A DNA stretch of 64,000 nt from Hyphomonadaceae bacterium ML37 (GCA_027627685.1 CP091241.1:1292347-1356346), one strand, 5' to 3'; shown: positions 18,563 through 28,170, numbered from the stretch's first letter. A program made the numbers and translations. Notes: a model not told the origin generated them from the sequence alone.

Positions 18563-19402
18563 GGGTCCCGCCACCGTGGTGCGGTGCAGGAGCCGGGCAT
18601 GACCGTCATAGCCGCCCGTGGCCATGTGCTGGGTGCACCGATTATCCCACATCAAGAGCATGTCCGGCTCCCACACATGGCGGTAGACGACGCGCTCGTC
18701 ATGGGCGGCCTGATAGAGCTCGATGAGCAGGAAGAAGGCCTCTTCCTCGCTTAGGCCGTCAATGGTGCGCACATAGCCAGGATTGACGAACAGCGTCTTG
18801 CGCCCGGTTTCGGGGTGGGTTTTCACCACCGGATGCAGGCGGGCGGCGCGGGCGCGCTCGTCGGGGCGGATGGTCATGGACCGGTCCGGCCCATCCATGG
18901 CGCCGTAGACGCCGTCAGGCGCGTAAGCCAGCGCCGCCGAATGCACCGCCTGCAAGCCCTCGATCCGGGCCCTGGTCGCATCTGACAGCGCCTCATAGGC
19001 CGCATAGCCATTGCAGAACAGCGTGTCGCCGCCGACGGGCGGAGTGATCTTGGAGTGCAGGATGGTGGCCGCAGGCGGCGTGTCCTGAAAGCTCCAGTCG
19101 GAATGCCAGGCGGCGGCGAACACAGAGGCTTTTTCATGCGCCTCGCGTTTCACCTCGATGATGCGCGGCCGGTCGGGCAGGGGGGCGATGAAGGGATCAT
19201 CCCCGAACGGCCCGAAATAGAGCGTGAAACGCTCCAGATCGTCATGGCTCATGGGCTGACCGGGAAAGGCCAGCACCAGATGCTCCAGCCAGGCGGCGCG
19301 AATCGCGGCGACCGCGCCGGGGTCCAGCGGCTGTGTCAGGTCGATGCCGGTCACCGATGCGCCGAGCGCGGCGCCGCTGGGGGTGACGGTGATGGTGCTC
19401 AT
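18560..19402 (-). CDS. TauD/TfdA-family Fe(II)/2-oxoglutarate dioxygenase
   Basis: These enzymes couple 2-oxoglutarate decarboxylation to hydroxylation of small substrates, often releasing sulfite from sulfonates or cleaving aryloxy acids. The 280-residue protein has the iron ligands WHSDWSF (H-x-D near residue 99-101) and the distal histidine in CTQHMA near residue 261. The 2-oxoglutarate-binding arginine is in ARLLHRTTV. Length and fold fit the family. The substrate is unknown; no sulfonate transporter is nearby. Its stop codon lies in the double hairpin shared with the CpcT-like gene. Confidence 0.9.
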   Translation of the reverse strand: MSTITVTPSGAALGASVTGIDLTQPLDPGAVAAIRAAWLEHLVLAFPGQPMSHDDLERFTLYFGPFGDDPFIAPLPDRPRIIEVKREAHEKASVFAAAWHSDWSFQDTPPAATILHSKITPPVGGDTLFCNGYAAYEALSDATRARIEGLQAVHSAALAYAPDGVYGAMDGPDRSMTIRPDERARAARLHPVVKTHPETGRKTLFVNPGYVRTIDGLSEEEAFFLLIELYQAAHDERVVYRHVWEPDMLLMWDNRCTQHMATGGYDGHARLLHRTTVAGP

Positions 19403-19568
19403 TCATGACCTCCCGCAGCCGTGTTCCGGCTTGGCTGGGCGGATGCTCGGCCATGGCGCGGGCACGCGTCAAGCTGCCGGTCCGGCGCGCCCCAGCTTGC
19501 CGCCTTGTGCGCAGGCGCGCTAAACCGGCTTCCGTGCTCATTTCCTTCAAGCGTGGCTGGCGCAATTC

Positions 19569-21599
19569 ATGTTCAAGAAAATCCTGATCGCCAACCGCGG
19601 CGAGATTGCTGTCCGGATCATCAAGACCTGCAAGCGGCTGGGCATACCCACCGTTGCTGTCTATTCGGAAGCCGACGCCGATACGCTGGCCGTGCAGATG
19701 GCTGACGAGGCTGTGTTCATCGGCCCGCCTGCGCCGGGCCAGTCCTATCTGGACATGACCAAGATCATTGCCGCCTGCGTTGAGACGGGCGCTGATGCGG
19801 TGCATCCCGGATTCGGCTTTCTGTCCGAGAACGCCGCCTTCCCGCGCGCGCTGGCCGAGAAGAATATCGCCTGGATCGGGCCGAACCCGGACGCCATCGC
19901 GGCCATGGGCGACAAGCTTGAATCCAAAAAGCTCGCGGCCCAGGCCGGCGTCAGCACCGTGCCCGGCTTCAAGGGCGAGATCATGGACGACCAGCAGGCC
20001 GTCGAAGTGGCCAATGACATCGGCTATCCGGTGATGATCAAGGCCTCGGCGGGCGGCGGCGGAAAAGGCATGCGCATCGCCCGGTCCGAAGGCGAGGTGC
20101 GCGAGGGCTTTCAGGCGGCGCGCAACGAGGCCAAATCCTCGTTTGGCGATGACCGCATCCTGATCGAGAAATTCATCGAGCGCCCGCGCCATATCGAGAT
20201 ACAGGTCCTGGGCGACAAGCACGGCCACGTCATCCACCTCAATGAACGCGAATGCTCGATCCAGCGCCGCAATCAGAAAGTCCTGGAAGAGGCGCCGTCG
20301 CCGTTTCTGGATGCGGCCACCCGGCGCAAGATGGGCGAACAGGCCGTCGCCCTGTCCAAGGCCGTCGATTACGACAGTGCGGGCACGGTGGAATTCATCG
20401 TCGCGCCCGACAAGAGCTTCTATTTCCTCGAAATGAACACCCGTTTGCAGGTGGAGCACCCGGTCACCGAGCTCACCCACGATATTGATCTGGTCGAGCA
20501 GATGATCCGCGTCGCCGCCGGCGAAGAGCTGGGATTCACCCAAGCCGACATGCGCATCAAGGGCTGGGCGGTGGAGGCGCGCCTCTATGCCGAGGACCCG
20601 TATCGCGGCTTCCTGCCCTCTATCGGACGGCTCAAGCGCTATATCCAGCCAGAAGAGGGCGAGGCCGGGCCGGGGCGTTTGCGCATCGACGCCGGGGTGC
20701 GCGAGGGCGATGAAATCTCGCTGTTTTACGATCCCATGATCGCCAAGGTGATCGGCTATGGCAAAACCCGCGAGACTGCCATCGAGGCGCTGAGCGTGTC
20801 GATGGACCGTCTGCATGTCGAAGGGCTGCAGTCCAATGCGCCCTTCCTGTCAGCCGTGCTGGAGGAGCCGGACTTCCGCGCCGGACGCATTCACACTGGC
20901 TATATCGAGCAGCACTTCCCCGAAGGCTTCAAAGGCGCCGCGCCGCGCGAGGCGCAATTGCGCTGGATGACGGCGGCGGCGGCCTATGTGCACACGGTCT
21001 TCACCGAACGCGCCGCCGGGGTGAGCGGACGCCTGACCCCGTCGCCCGCGCCGGGACGCGTGCATGAGTGGTCCGTGCTGCTCGACGGACAACGCTTTGA
21101 TGTGGAGATCACGCTGGGCGCCGGCGCGCTGGAGGCGCAGCCCACCACGGCGGAGATCTGGGTTCCGGCCCTCAAGGCTGAGCGCATGCGCCTGACCACG
21201 TCCTGGTTGCCGGGCCAGCCCGTGTTCGACGCGCATCTCGATGACGAACCTTTCGCGGTCTTCCTGACCGAGACGCTGGAGGGCTACGCCCTGCGCCATC
21301 GCGGCTATGGCGCCAAGGTGATCGTGTGCGCCCCGCGCGTGGCCGAGCTCTATGCGCGCCTGCCCGAGAAGGAAGCCGCTGACACGGCCAGACAGGTGCT
21401 CAGCCCGATGCCGGGCCTGGTGGTTTCGGTCGCGGTGAAGGCCGGTCAGGACGTCAAGGCGGGCGAGCCGCTGCTGGTGGTCGAAGCCATGAAGATGGAA
21501 AACGTCCTGCGCGCCGAACGCGACGGTGTGGTCAAGGCGGTCAATTGCACCCCGGGCGCCAGCGTCGCGGCGGATGATCTGCTGGTCGAGTTTGAGTAG
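19569..21599 (+). CDS. pccA: Acyl-CoA carboxylase biotin-carboxylase/biotin-carrier subunit (propionyl/acetyl-CoA type)
   Basis: The alpha subunit of acyl-CoA carboxylases carboxylates biotin with ATP and bicarbonate and carries the biotin to a partner carboxyltransferase. The 676-residue protein starts with the biotin carboxylase domain (KILIANRGEIAVRIIKT). It has the ATP-grasp glycine loop KASAGGGGKGMRIA and EMNTRLQVEHPVTE, and ends with a biotinyl domain where Lys642 in EAMKMEN is biotinylated. The length suits propionyl-CoA carboxylase alpha. No pccB is in the window. Isovaleryl-CoA dehydrogenase 7 kb away may share branched-chain catabolism, but the two are not linked as an operon. Confidence 0.9.
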   Translation: MFKKILIANRGEIAVRIIKTCKRLGIPTVAVYSEADADTLAVQMADEAVFIGPPAPGQSYLDMTKIIAACVETGADAVHPGFGFLSENAAFPRALAEKNIAWIGPNPDAIAAMGDKLESKKLAAQAGVSTVPGFKGEIMDDQQAVEVANDIGYPVMIKASAGGGGKGMRIARSEGEVREGFQAARNEAKSSFGDDRILIEKFIERPRHIEIQVLGDKHGHVIHLNERECSIQRRNQKVLEEAPSPFLDAATRRKMGEQAVALSKAVDYDSAGTVEFIVAPDKSFYFLEMNTRLQVEHPVTELTHDIDLVEQMIRVAAGEELGFTQADMRIKGWAVEARLYAEDPYRGFLPSIGRLKRYIQPEEGEAGPGRLRIDAGVREGDEISLFYDPMIAKVIGYGKTRETAIEALSVSMDRLHVEGLQSNAPFLSAVLEEPDFRAGRIHTGYIEQHFPEGFKGAAPREAQLRWMTAAAAYVHTVFTERAAGVSGRLTPSPAPGRVHEWSVLLDGQRFDVEITLGAGALEAQPTTAEIWVPALKAERMRLTTSWLPGQPVFDAHLDDEPFAVFLTETLEGYALRHRGYGAKVIVCAPRVAELYARLPEKEAADTARQVLSPMPGLVVSVAVKAGQDVKAGEPLLVVEAMKMENVLRAERDGVVKAVNCTPGASVAADDLLVEFE

Positions 21600-21680
21600 G
21601 CGGCCAGTGCGCCTTTCGTTGACTTTGCGCGCCGGCGCGGAGACTCTATGGATGGACTCCAAAAAGGGAAGGATGCCGCC

Positions 21681-22181
21681 ATGAACCTCTCCCATGTGCT
21701 CTTCAGCCCGAATGGGCGGATCGGTCAGCAGGAATATTGGATTGGCGTCCTGATACTGATCGCAGGCAATGTCGTCACCGGCATTGTGCCCAGCATAGGA
21801 GGCCTGCTCTGGCTTGGACTTGTCTGGGTTGGCATCGCGGTGTTCGGAAAGCGCCTTCATGATGGCGGCAAGACGGCCTGGCTGCACGTCATTCCCTGGG
21901 CGATTACCAGCGTTCTGGCGATTTCGGCGCTGTCTATCGTCGGCGTCGGCGTGGTTCAACTGGTTTTGGACGCTGCACAAAATGATCGCCCGAGCACGGC
22001 CAGCATCGCTGCGATGATCGCCGCCGGGGGATTTTCCTTACTCCTGTTCTCCGTGGCGATGCTGGTCTGGGCTGGCTACACCATCTGGGTCGGCCTGCTG
22101 AAGGGCGACGCAAGTGAAAACCAGTATGGGCCCGTGCCGCTCAGCCCGGAGGCGCAGGCGTCTCCTGACACGGCGCTTTGA
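21681..22181 (+). CDS. DUF805 family membrane protein
   Basis: A 166-residue membrane protein with about four hydrophobic segments. It has the DUF805 start (LFSPNGRIGQQEYWIG) and the cytoplasmic signature FGKRLHDGGKTAW near residue 55. I chose ATG 21681 since the family begins there and GGAAGGAT precedes it; an ATG 11 codons earlier is possible. The function of DUF805 is unknown. A TM2 protein and a possible distant DUF805 relative follow on the same strand. Confidence 0.85.
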   Translation: MNLSHVLFSPNGRIGQQEYWIGVLILIAGNVVTGIVPSIGGLLWLGLVWVGIAVFGKRLHDGGKTAWLHVIPWAITSVLAISALSIVGVGVVQLVLDAAQNDRPSTASIAAMIAAGGFSLLLFSVAMLVWAGYTIWVGLLKGDASENQYGPVPLSPEAQASPDTAL

Positions 22182-22347
22182 CCCGCTGGTCATCTGACTG
22201 ACGCGGTGAGATGGCGGCGGCATCCACGATGACCACGCGGGGCCTGCCGGACAGCAGCTATTGATCGTCCACACCCATCGCATTTCAGTGGAGTAGCGCC
22301 CGGATCGGCGCTAGTCTGACCGCCTGAAGTTTGATCAGGGGGGGACC

Positions 22348-22710
22348 ATGAATCTCAAAGGCTATACAGTTGAATTGGCATCCATTGTCTCGTCAGTTCC
22401 CGAGGCGAATCGGCAATCGTTTCTGAGCGCGTTTCAGGCGTCGGAGAAGAACCCGACCTTGTTGTATGGATTTAATACCTGGCTTGGATGGTTGGGCATT
22501 GACCGCTTCCTGGTCGGCGACATTGTCGCCGGCATCCTCAAGCTGATCACGCTCGGAGGATTCGGCCTGTGGGTGCTGATCGATTATTTCCTGATCGGCA
22601 GCCGGGCGCGGGCGAAGAATATTGAGCTGGCGCGCCAACTCAGGGCGTCTTTTGCTGGCGGCTCGTCCAGCCCGGCTCCGACTCCCGCCGCGACGGACAA
22701 CCCGGCCTGA
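22348..22710 (+). CDS. TM2 domain protein
   Basis: A 120-residue protein. The N-terminal 40 residues are soluble. The TM2 domain follows, with LLYGFNTWLGWLGIDRFLVGD, a first helix, then LGGFGLWVLIDYFLIG as the second. TM2 proteins are small two-helix membrane proteins of unknown bacterial function. It is followed by a terminator-like hairpin at 22733-22763. Confidence 0.82.
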   Translation: MNLKGYTVELASIVSSVPEANRQSFLSAFQASEKNPTLLYGFNTWLGWLGIDRFLVGDIVAGILKLITLGGFGLWVLIDYFLIGSRARAKNIELARQLRASFAGGSSSPAPTPAATDNPA

Positions 22711-22732
22711 TCCTGTCCGCAAACGCATGAAC

Positions 22733-22763
22733 CCGGCGCCCGGAGGCCTCCTCCGGGCGCCGG
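22733..22763 (+). terminator. Terminator-like 14-bp hairpin
   Basis: Perfect arms of 14 bp (22733-22746 with 22750-22763) and loop CCT follow the TM2 gene. The trailing TGTGTCTT is only weakly T-rich. Confidence 0.6.
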
Positions 22764-22859
22764 TGTGTCTTGAACAGCGGGCGGGCGCGCCCCATACCCT
22801 GTGGTGTCAAACCCGCGAGCGTCGCGGGCGCGCTCCGCGCTGAACCCGGTGTCCGACCT

Positions 22860-23405
22860 GTGATCTCCCGCCTGCCTTTTGCCGCCGCCTTCCTGCCCAA
22901 TCAGCGCGCCGACGCGGACCAGTACTGGATCGCGCTGGGTCTGATTGCGGCGGTGGATTTTGTGCGGCTGAGCCTTCTGGGCGTGGGCGGCTCCATTTTC
23001 TGGCCCCTGATCGCTTTCTTCGTGCTGGCTGCCCACATCAACCGCCTGCGCCATGCCGGGCGCCGGGTGGACATGGCGGTGGTCCCGCTGCTGGTCGCGT
23101 GGCTGGTTAAATTCGCCGCCGGGGTGCTGGCCATGACCGTGGCGGTGCTGCCGGTGTTCTTGGACATGATGCGCGAGGCCGGGGTGGACCTGGATGATCC
23201 CCAGGCGGTGAACGCGGCCGCCTATGACCCGGCTCTGCAGCAGGCCCTGTCCGAGCGTTTGTCCACTGACGGGGAACTGGCGCGCCAGATCGCCGAGGCC
23301 GGCATTTGGCCATCCACCTGGGCGTTCTGGATCGTCATTGCGCTGTTTGCGCTGTGGTATGCGCGTCTGCGACCGGCGATCAGGCGGGCGCCGCCTCGCG
23401 AGTGA
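22860..23405 (+). CDS. Predicted membrane protein, possibly distant DUF805 relative
   Basis: A 181-residue protein with three or four membrane segments. ADQYWIALG near the start and [11 protein letters not shown] after the second helix sit where DUF805 proteins have their REYW and RLHD-G signatures, so I suspect distant kinship. A loop of about 60 residues separates the last helices. The GTG at 22860 gives the most compact protein, but no clear ribosome-binding site is visible and the frame is open 30 codons upstream. The 3' end overlaps the convergent lipB by 26 bases. Confidence 0.6.
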   Translation: MISRLPFAAAFLPNQRADADQYWIALGLIAAVDFVRLSLLGVGGSIFWPLIAFFVLAAHINRLRHAGRRVDMAVVPLLVAWLVKFAAGVLAMTVAVLPVFLDMMREAGVDLDDPQAVNAAAYDPALQQALSERLSTDGELARQIAEAGIWPSTWAFWIVIALFALWYARLRPAIRRAPPRE

Positions 23406-24051
23406 CCGGGCCGAACACCGCTTCGAACGCCTGTTTGAGCGCCAGGTCAGCATCCTCCATCGTGACGGGAAGTCCCAGATCGACCAGGCTTGTCACGCCA
23501 TAGCGCGGATCGGTGATGCCGCACGGCGTGATGCCGGAAAAATGCGACAGGTCCGGCTCCACATTCAGCGCGATGCCGTGAAACGACACCCAGCGGCGCA
23601 GGCGGATGCCGATGGCGGCGATCTTGTCTTCGCGCTCGGGCCCGCCCGGCTGAGTGCGGCCCACCCAGACCCCGACCCGCCCGCAGCGCCGTTCGCCGGT
23701 CACGTTGAATGTCCCAAGCGTCTCGATGAGCCATTGCTCCAGATCGCGCACGAATTGGCGCGCATCCCGTCCGCGCTCGCGCAAATCCAGCATCACATAG
23801 GCCACGCGCTGGCCCGGTCCGTGATAGGTGTATTCGCCGCCGCGCCCGGTGCGGTGCACGGTGAAGCGTTCCGGATCGCGCAGATCTTTCGGGTCGGCGC
23901 TGGTCCCGGCGGTGTAGATCGGGTCATGCTCGAGCAGCCAGACCAGCTCACTGGCCTCGCCACGGGCGATCGCCTCCACCCGCGCCTCCATGGCCGAGAC
24001 GGCGTCGGGGTAGGGCACGCGCGCTGCTGAAACCGCCCAGCTGATCGGCAT
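23380..24051 (-). CDS. lipB: Octanoyl-[acyl-carrier-protein]:protein N-octanoyltransferase
   Basis: LipB moves octanoyl groups from acyl carrier protein to lipoyl domains, the first step of de novo lipoylation. The 223-residue protein has [22 protein letters not shown] near residue 70. It also has the catalytic Lys in [21 protein letters not shown] and the acyl-thioester Cys in GITPCGITD. It is full length. The 3' end overlaps the convergent membrane protein gene by 26 bases. No lipA is present in the window. Confidence 0.93.
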   Translation of the reverse strand: MPISWAVSAARVPYPDAVSAMEARVEAIARGEASELVWLLEHDPIYTAGTSADPKDLRDPERFTVHRTGRGGEYTYHGPGQRVAYVMLDLRERGRDARQFVRDLEQWLIETLGTFNVTGERRCGRVGVWVGRTQPGGPEREDKIAAIGIRLRRWVSFHGIALNVEPDLSHFSGITPCGITDPRYGVTSLVDLGLPVTMEDADLALKQAFEAVFGPVTREAAPA

Positions 24052-24166
24052 TTTTCGCTGTCCTTGCTCAGGGCCTTAACGGCTCCGAAACCGGTGCGGA
24101 ACATCGTGACTCCCACGCCGCGAGGCAAGGCCTCGCATCATTTGGGTCCAACCGGTCCGTATCACC

Positions 24167-24412
24167 ATGAGCCAGCTGGGCGAAGTCCAGGTCGAAATCT
24201 CCGTTTTGCTGGGCAGGTCCCGCCTGCCGATCCAGCAATTCCTGCGCATGGGCCGCGGCGCGGTGATTCCGCTCGCCACGGCCGAGCACGAGGAAGTGTG
24301 GATTCTGGCGAACAACCACCCCATCGCCCGAGGTGAGATCGTCATCCAGGGCGACCGGGTCGCTGTGTCGATCACCGGTCCGGCGGACGTTCACGATTAT
24401 TTCGCAGCGTAA
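24167..24412 (+). CDS. fliN: FliN-type flagellar motor switch protein
   Basis: FliN forms the lower ring of the flagellar C-ring and takes part in rotation switching. The 81-residue protein is a bare SpoA/FliN domain: VEISVLLGRSRLPIQQFLRMGRGAVIPL, then a short linker and the second strand block ARGEIVIQGDRVAVSIT. Most FliN proteins have an N-terminal extension that is lacking here. No other flagellar gene is near. It sits between lipB and tRNA-Leu, so it is an orphan locus, either relocated or a paralogue. Confidence 0.82.
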   Translation: MSQLGEVQVEISVLLGRSRLPIQQFLRMGRGAVIPLATAEHEEVWILANNHPIARGEIVIQGDRVAVSITGPADVHDYFAA

Positions 24413-24482
24413 GCGCCACGGCCCTGTACACCGGGGGACTTCACAAGCCCCTGCGGTCTTGGTACACGCGCGCTCCGGTTTT

Positions 24483-24569
24483 GCGGTCGTGGCGGAATTG
24501 GTAGACGCGCAGCGTTGAGGTCGCTGTGGGGTAAAACCCGTGGAAGTTCGAGTCTTCTCGACCGCACCA
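24483..24569 (+). tRNA. tRNA-Leu (GAG anticodon)
   Basis: The acceptor stem GCGGTCG pairs with CGACCGC and the CCA end is encoded (24567-24569). The anticodon stem CAGCG/CGCTG frames the loop TTGAGGT, giving anticodon GAG. A long variable arm fits a class II tRNA. The T-arm reads GTTCGAGTC. Confidence 0.96.
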
Positions 24570-24599
24570 GAACTGGCTCTCTCAATGAGCCTTGGTAAC

Positions 24600-24628
24600 A
24601 AGGCCCGGCTCCATCGCCGGGCCTTTTT
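24600..24628 (+). terminator. Intrinsic terminator after tRNA-Leu
   Basis: The stem AAGGCCCGGC with GCCGGGCCTT encloses a short loop and is followed by a T-run. Confidence 0.85.
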
Positions 24629-24742
24629 GCATCCAGCATCTGTCAGCGCCACGCATGACCCGCGCGCTGGCCCTTGTTCCGCCGCCTTTGGCGCCAGACA
24701 ATGGGGCCTCGACATAAGGGGCGGCACTGACAGGATTGATCC

Positions 24743-25750
24743 ATGCTCCGCACACTCTGCTTCATCGCAATGGTAAGCTCGCTGGCCGGGCTCGCCCCTT
24801 CGACGGCTCTGGCTCAGGCGGACGCGCCCGAGTGGAGCGAGCGCGGGCCGGTGTCGGCCTATTCGATCAACGGACCGTGGCGTCCCGGCCCCCGGCTTGA
24901 AAGCGCGCGCGCCGGGCTGGCGGGTGTTGTCCATGATGGCGTGATATACGCGGCCGGCGGCGCCGGGCTGGTGGAGCCGCGCAATGATTTCGAGGCGCTG
25001 GAGCCGGAAGATGGCGCCTGGCGCGCCCGGGCGCCGCTGCCGCTGGGGCTGGAGCGTTTCGGCATGGCGTCGGCGGACGGGCGAATCTGGGTGGCGGGGG
25101 GATACTCCTCGGAATCCGGCGGCGAGCCTATCGCGGAAGTCTGGTCTTATGATCCTGAAAGCGATATCTGGCAGGGCGAACCGGCCATGCCGGGCGCCAA
25201 GGCCTCCTTCTCCCTGATCGAAGCGGACGGCATGCTCTATGCGGTCGGCGGCGAGGATGGCTCCACGGACATGTATGTCTTTGATCTGGCGGCGCGCGAG
25301 TGGACCACGCTGGCGGCGCCGCTGGAGACCGGCCGGCGCGGCTCGGCGGCGGTGCGCATCGGGTCTCAGATTTGGCTGGCGGGCGGGTCGCGCGATGGCG
25401 AGACCAGCGCGCGCGTCGATATCTATGATATCGAAGCGGGCGAGTGGCGGCGCGGTCCGGACCTGCCCCAGCCGCGCGCCGGGCATGCCATGACGGCGCT
25501 GGACGGCGCCATTCACATTCTGGGCGGGCGCAGCTCCGACATGCGCCAGACCCTGCGCGATCATCTGATCCTGGACGCGGGGGCATCGGGCTGGCGTGAG
25601 GGCGCAGCGCTGCCCGCCACCCGCACCGAAGCGGCGGCGGTGGCGCTGGGGGCCGAGATCTGGGTGATCGGCGGCGGCGCCGGCGCCGGCTTCTTTGCGC
25701 CTTTCACGGCAGTGGATTCGGTGGACGTGCTGGACCGTCCGGCCCGCTGA
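24743..25750 (+). CDS. Secreted kelch-repeat protein
   Basis: A 335-residue protein with a signal peptide cleaved near ALA-QA (residue 25). At least five kelch units follow, each with the double-glycine strand: VIYAAGGAG, RIWVAGGY, MLYAVGGED, QIWLAGGS, AIHILGGR and EIWVIGGGAG. These would form a beta-propeller in the periplasm or on the surface. Kelch propellers bind sugars or proteins; no catalytic residues are evident. A second kelch gene lies at the right edge of the window. Confidence 0.85.
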   Translation: MLRTLCFIAMVSSLAGLAPSTALAQADAPEWSERGPVSAYSINGPWRPGPRLESARAGLAGVVHDGVIYAAGGAGLVEPRNDFEALEPEDGAWRARAPLPLGLERFGMASADGRIWVAGGYSSESGGEPIAEVWSYDPESDIWQGEPAMPGAKASFSLIEADGMLYAVGGEDGSTDMYVFDLAAREWTTLAAPLETGRRGSAAVRIGSQIWLAGGSRDGETSARVDIYDIEAGEWRRGPDLPQPRAGHAMTALDGAIHILGGRSSDMRQTLRDHLILDAGASGWREGAALPATRTEAAAVALGAEIWVIGGGAGAGFFAPFTAVDSVDVLDRPAR

Positions 25751-25810
25751 CGGCCTCGAGCTTGCAATGCCTGTACGGCCTGAGCACTGCCGTTTCGGAA
25801 CGGGACAGCG

Positions 25811-27343
25811 ATGAAACCGCGTTTGAAATCCACCCGCGCTGCGCGCGACCTGATCAAGACCCATGAACCCTTTCTGGGCGAGGCGCAGCGCCGTGGGCGC
25901 CGCTGGCTGGTCGGGTACGGGCACAGCGCCGCCGCGAAAGAGGGCGTGATCCTCAGCCGCGAGAATGCCGAGCTTCTCCTCATTTATGACGTGCTGCTGG
26001 CCGAACAGGCGGTCGAGGCGGCTGTGGGCGCCGATCTGCCCGCGCCCATGCGCGATGCGCTGGTGTCTTTCGCGGCGTCCGTGGGCGCCAATGCCTTCAA
26101 GGTGTCCGACGTGGCGCGCCTGACGCGCGCTGGCAAGCACCGCGAGGCTGCGGCAGCCCTGGAGACGTGGGTGCGCGCTGAAGAGGGCGGGCGCCTAGTG
26201 GTGTCCGAGCGTCTGGTGCGCCGCCGCGCCGCAGAGAAGGCGCTGTTCCTGACGGCGCTGGACGCCCCGGCTGAAGCCGCCGCACCGGCGTCTGCGCCTG
26301 CGCCAGCGCCTCAGGACCAACCCGAACCCGCACCGCGCCTCGGCCCGCTGGTCGAGGTGGATATTGCTTTTGAAGACTGGTCTGAAGCTGCCGCCGCCAT
26401 GGATGCGCCTGCATCCGCCGACGAGCCGGCGGCCGAACCGGAGCCGGTCGCCGAGGCGGACCCCGAAACAGAGGCCGTGGCTGAGATTGCCCCGGACGCT
26501 GAGGCCGAGCCTGAAGCGGAAGCTGAAGCCGCGCCTGTGCTTGAGCCGGCGCCCGAGCCGCAACTATCCCCGATGGCCGCCCGCACCGAGCAGGTCGGCG
26601 CGGTTCAAGCCGTGCTGGCGCGCATGGCCGCCTCCATGGCGGGCGATGCCGCGCGCGCGCCGGAGGCTGTCTTGGAGCCTGAGCCGGTGGTTGAGGTGGA
26701 GCCTCACAACGAACCCGCAGCGCTGAGCGAGGCTGCGCTGGATTCATCTGGTGCGCCCGCCAGTCCCAATCCGGTGCTCGGCTTCAGCTTCCTGACGCCC
26801 GCGATCGTCACGGCGCCGGTTGCGCGCAAAGCGGCCACGACTGCGCCCGAGCCGGTGCATCAACCCGCGCCTGAACCCGCCGTCGTGGAGGCGAAAGCGG
26901 CGTCGCCCGTACTGCGCGCCCATCCGGCCCCGCCGCACCCCGGCGAGGCTCCCGCCCGCGCCGCCGGTCTGTCGGGCGAGGTGGAGGGCCCGGAGCGCCC
27001 CGAAGGCGAATACGCCGACACCGCCCACGAAGACGACGCCGCCCTCGAACCGGCCCATGTGGCCGGCGCCGAAGCCATGGCGCATACGCCGGAAGCGGCG
27101 GCAAGCGAGCCGCATGGCGGCGGCGTCAAGATTTTCATCGCCAATCTGGTCCTCGGCGTGCTCATGGCCGGACTGGGCGCATCGATGCTGGCCGCCAATT
27201 TCGAGACTTACATGGCCGAAGGCATTCGCCTCAGCGACGACTGGCCTGCGCCAGCGCTGTTCGTGGGCGGCGTGTTGATGGTGGTCGCCTCTGGCCTCAC
27301 CCTGGCCGGCCGTCTGAAGGAGCGCCGCGCCAGGCGCGCCTGA
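25811..27343 (+). CDS. spmX: SpmX-like polar muramidase-domain protein
   Basis: In Caulobacter, SpmX is a GH24 muramidase-like protein with a proline-rich linker and two C-terminal membrane helices. It recruits the kinase DivJ to the stalked pole. This 510-residue protein has the same plan. Residues 1-155 are the lysozyme-like domain, with the catalytic-position Glu19 in THEPFLG, GYGHS near residue 37, DALVSFAASVG, and LVRRRAAEKALFL at its end. Residues 155-435 are a disordered Ala/Pro/Glu linker. Two membrane segments follow (about 440-465 and 478-500). No signal peptide is present, as in SpmX. The linker is longer than in Caulobacter. DivJ is not in the window. Confidence 0.85.
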   Translation: MKPRLKSTRAARDLIKTHEPFLGEAQRRGRRWLVGYGHSAAAKEGVILSRENAELLLIYDVLLAEQAVEAAVGADLPAPMRDALVSFAASVGANAFKVSDVARLTRAGKHREAAAALETWVRAEEGGRLVVSERLVRRRAAEKALFLTALDAPAEAAAPASAPAPAPQDQPEPAPRLGPLVEVDIAFEDWSEAAAAMDAPASADEPAAEPEPVAEADPETEAVAEIAPDAEAEPEAEAEAAPVLEPAPEPQLSPMAARTEQVGAVQAVLARMAASMAGDAARAPEAVLEPEPVVEVEPHNEPAALSEAALDSSGAPASPNPVLGFSFLTPAIVTAPVARKAATTAPEPVHQPAPEPAVVEAKAASPVLRAHPAPPHPGEAPARAAGLSGEVEGPERPEGEYADTAHEDDAALEPAHVAGAEAMAHTPEAAASEPHGGGVKIFIANLVLGVLMAGLGASMLAANFETYMAEGIRLSDDWPAPALFVGGVLMVVASGLTLAGRLKERRARRA

Positions 27344-27430
27344 TCACAACAGAAACGTCTCATCTCCTGTTCGTCTTGCCGCTGGACCGCGCCCGCTCAG
27401 GGCGCCAAAGTCCGTCCGGGAGGGGCGTGC

Positions 27431-28117
27431 ATGGCGGATGAGGCTGTCACCGAAGGCCGGCGGACGCTGGGCGTGATCGACGGCGCGCTGACGCAGCTGT
27501 CGCTGGGCCTCATATTGATCCTTCCGACCTTGCTGGCGGTGCTGCTCAATCCGCGCCTCCTGACGCCCCAGCTGGATGCCATCGAGGATGACGGCCGGCG
27601 CTCATGGCGCCTGGCGCCCGGGCCGTTTCTGGTGCTGGGCCTGTTCGCCGGATTGATCGGCATATCCCTCGCGGCGCCGCAGGCGGGCGGGGCTGTCGTC
27701 GCCATGGGCGAGGGCGTGCGCACCGCCGCCGGAGAGGGCCAGTTCTGGCGAGCCGCCTCGGTCGCTCTGCCGCTGTTTCTCGCCGCCCTGGCCTTTGGCG
27801 TCTTGCTGTTCGTCTCGGCCCAGCTCTGGCGGCTGAAGCGCCGGGGGCTGACCGCGTGCGTGCGGGCCGCGCAGTATGGCCTGTTCGGTTTTCTGGCTGT
27901 GATCAGCGCGGCCGAGCCGGTCTCGGTGCTGGCCGGGCCGGGTGGGGACAACCGGGTCTATGAGGCGGTGGTGCTGGTCGCCATCGTTCTGTGGATGAGC
28001 TATTTCCATGTGCGGGCGCTGTCGGGCCCTGATGATGCGGCCTGGCGGCGCTTCGGCGCCGCGCTGAGCGCAGCCGCCGGGATCGCTGCGCTGATGGGCG
28101 CCGTGGTGTACGCCTGA
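27431..28117 (+). CDS. Predicted multi-pass membrane protein of unknown function
   Basis: A 228-residue protein with about six hydrophobic segments, starting with [17 protein letters not shown]. Short charged loops such as [18 protein letters not shown] separate them. No known transporter or enzyme motif is visible. It follows the spmX-like gene by 87 bases on the same strand without an obvious terminator, so they could be co-transcribed, but I see no direct functional link. The ribosome-binding site is GGGAGGGG. Confidence 0.7.
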   Translation: MADEAVTEGRRTLGVIDGALTQLSLGLILILPTLLAVLLNPRLLTPQLDAIEDDGRRSWRLAPGPFLVLGLFAGLIGISLAAPQAGGAVVAMGEGVRTAAGEGQFWRAASVALPLFLAALAFGVLLFVSAQLWRLKRRGLTACVRAAQYGLFGFLAVISAAEPVSVLAGPGGDNRVYEAVVLVAIVLWMSYFHVRALSGPDDAAWRRFGAALSAAAGIAALMGAVVYA

Positions 28118-28170
28118 TCCGGGCTGCGCCGCCGCTTGACCGGGTCCCCCAGCGTGGTATCTCGCTCCGC

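Noticed and set aside
25811-27343. Reading the muramidase-domain gene as a phage endolysin from a prophage
   Set aside because: It has two C-terminal membrane helices and a long acidic linker, and no other phage genes are near it. The plan fits SpmX.
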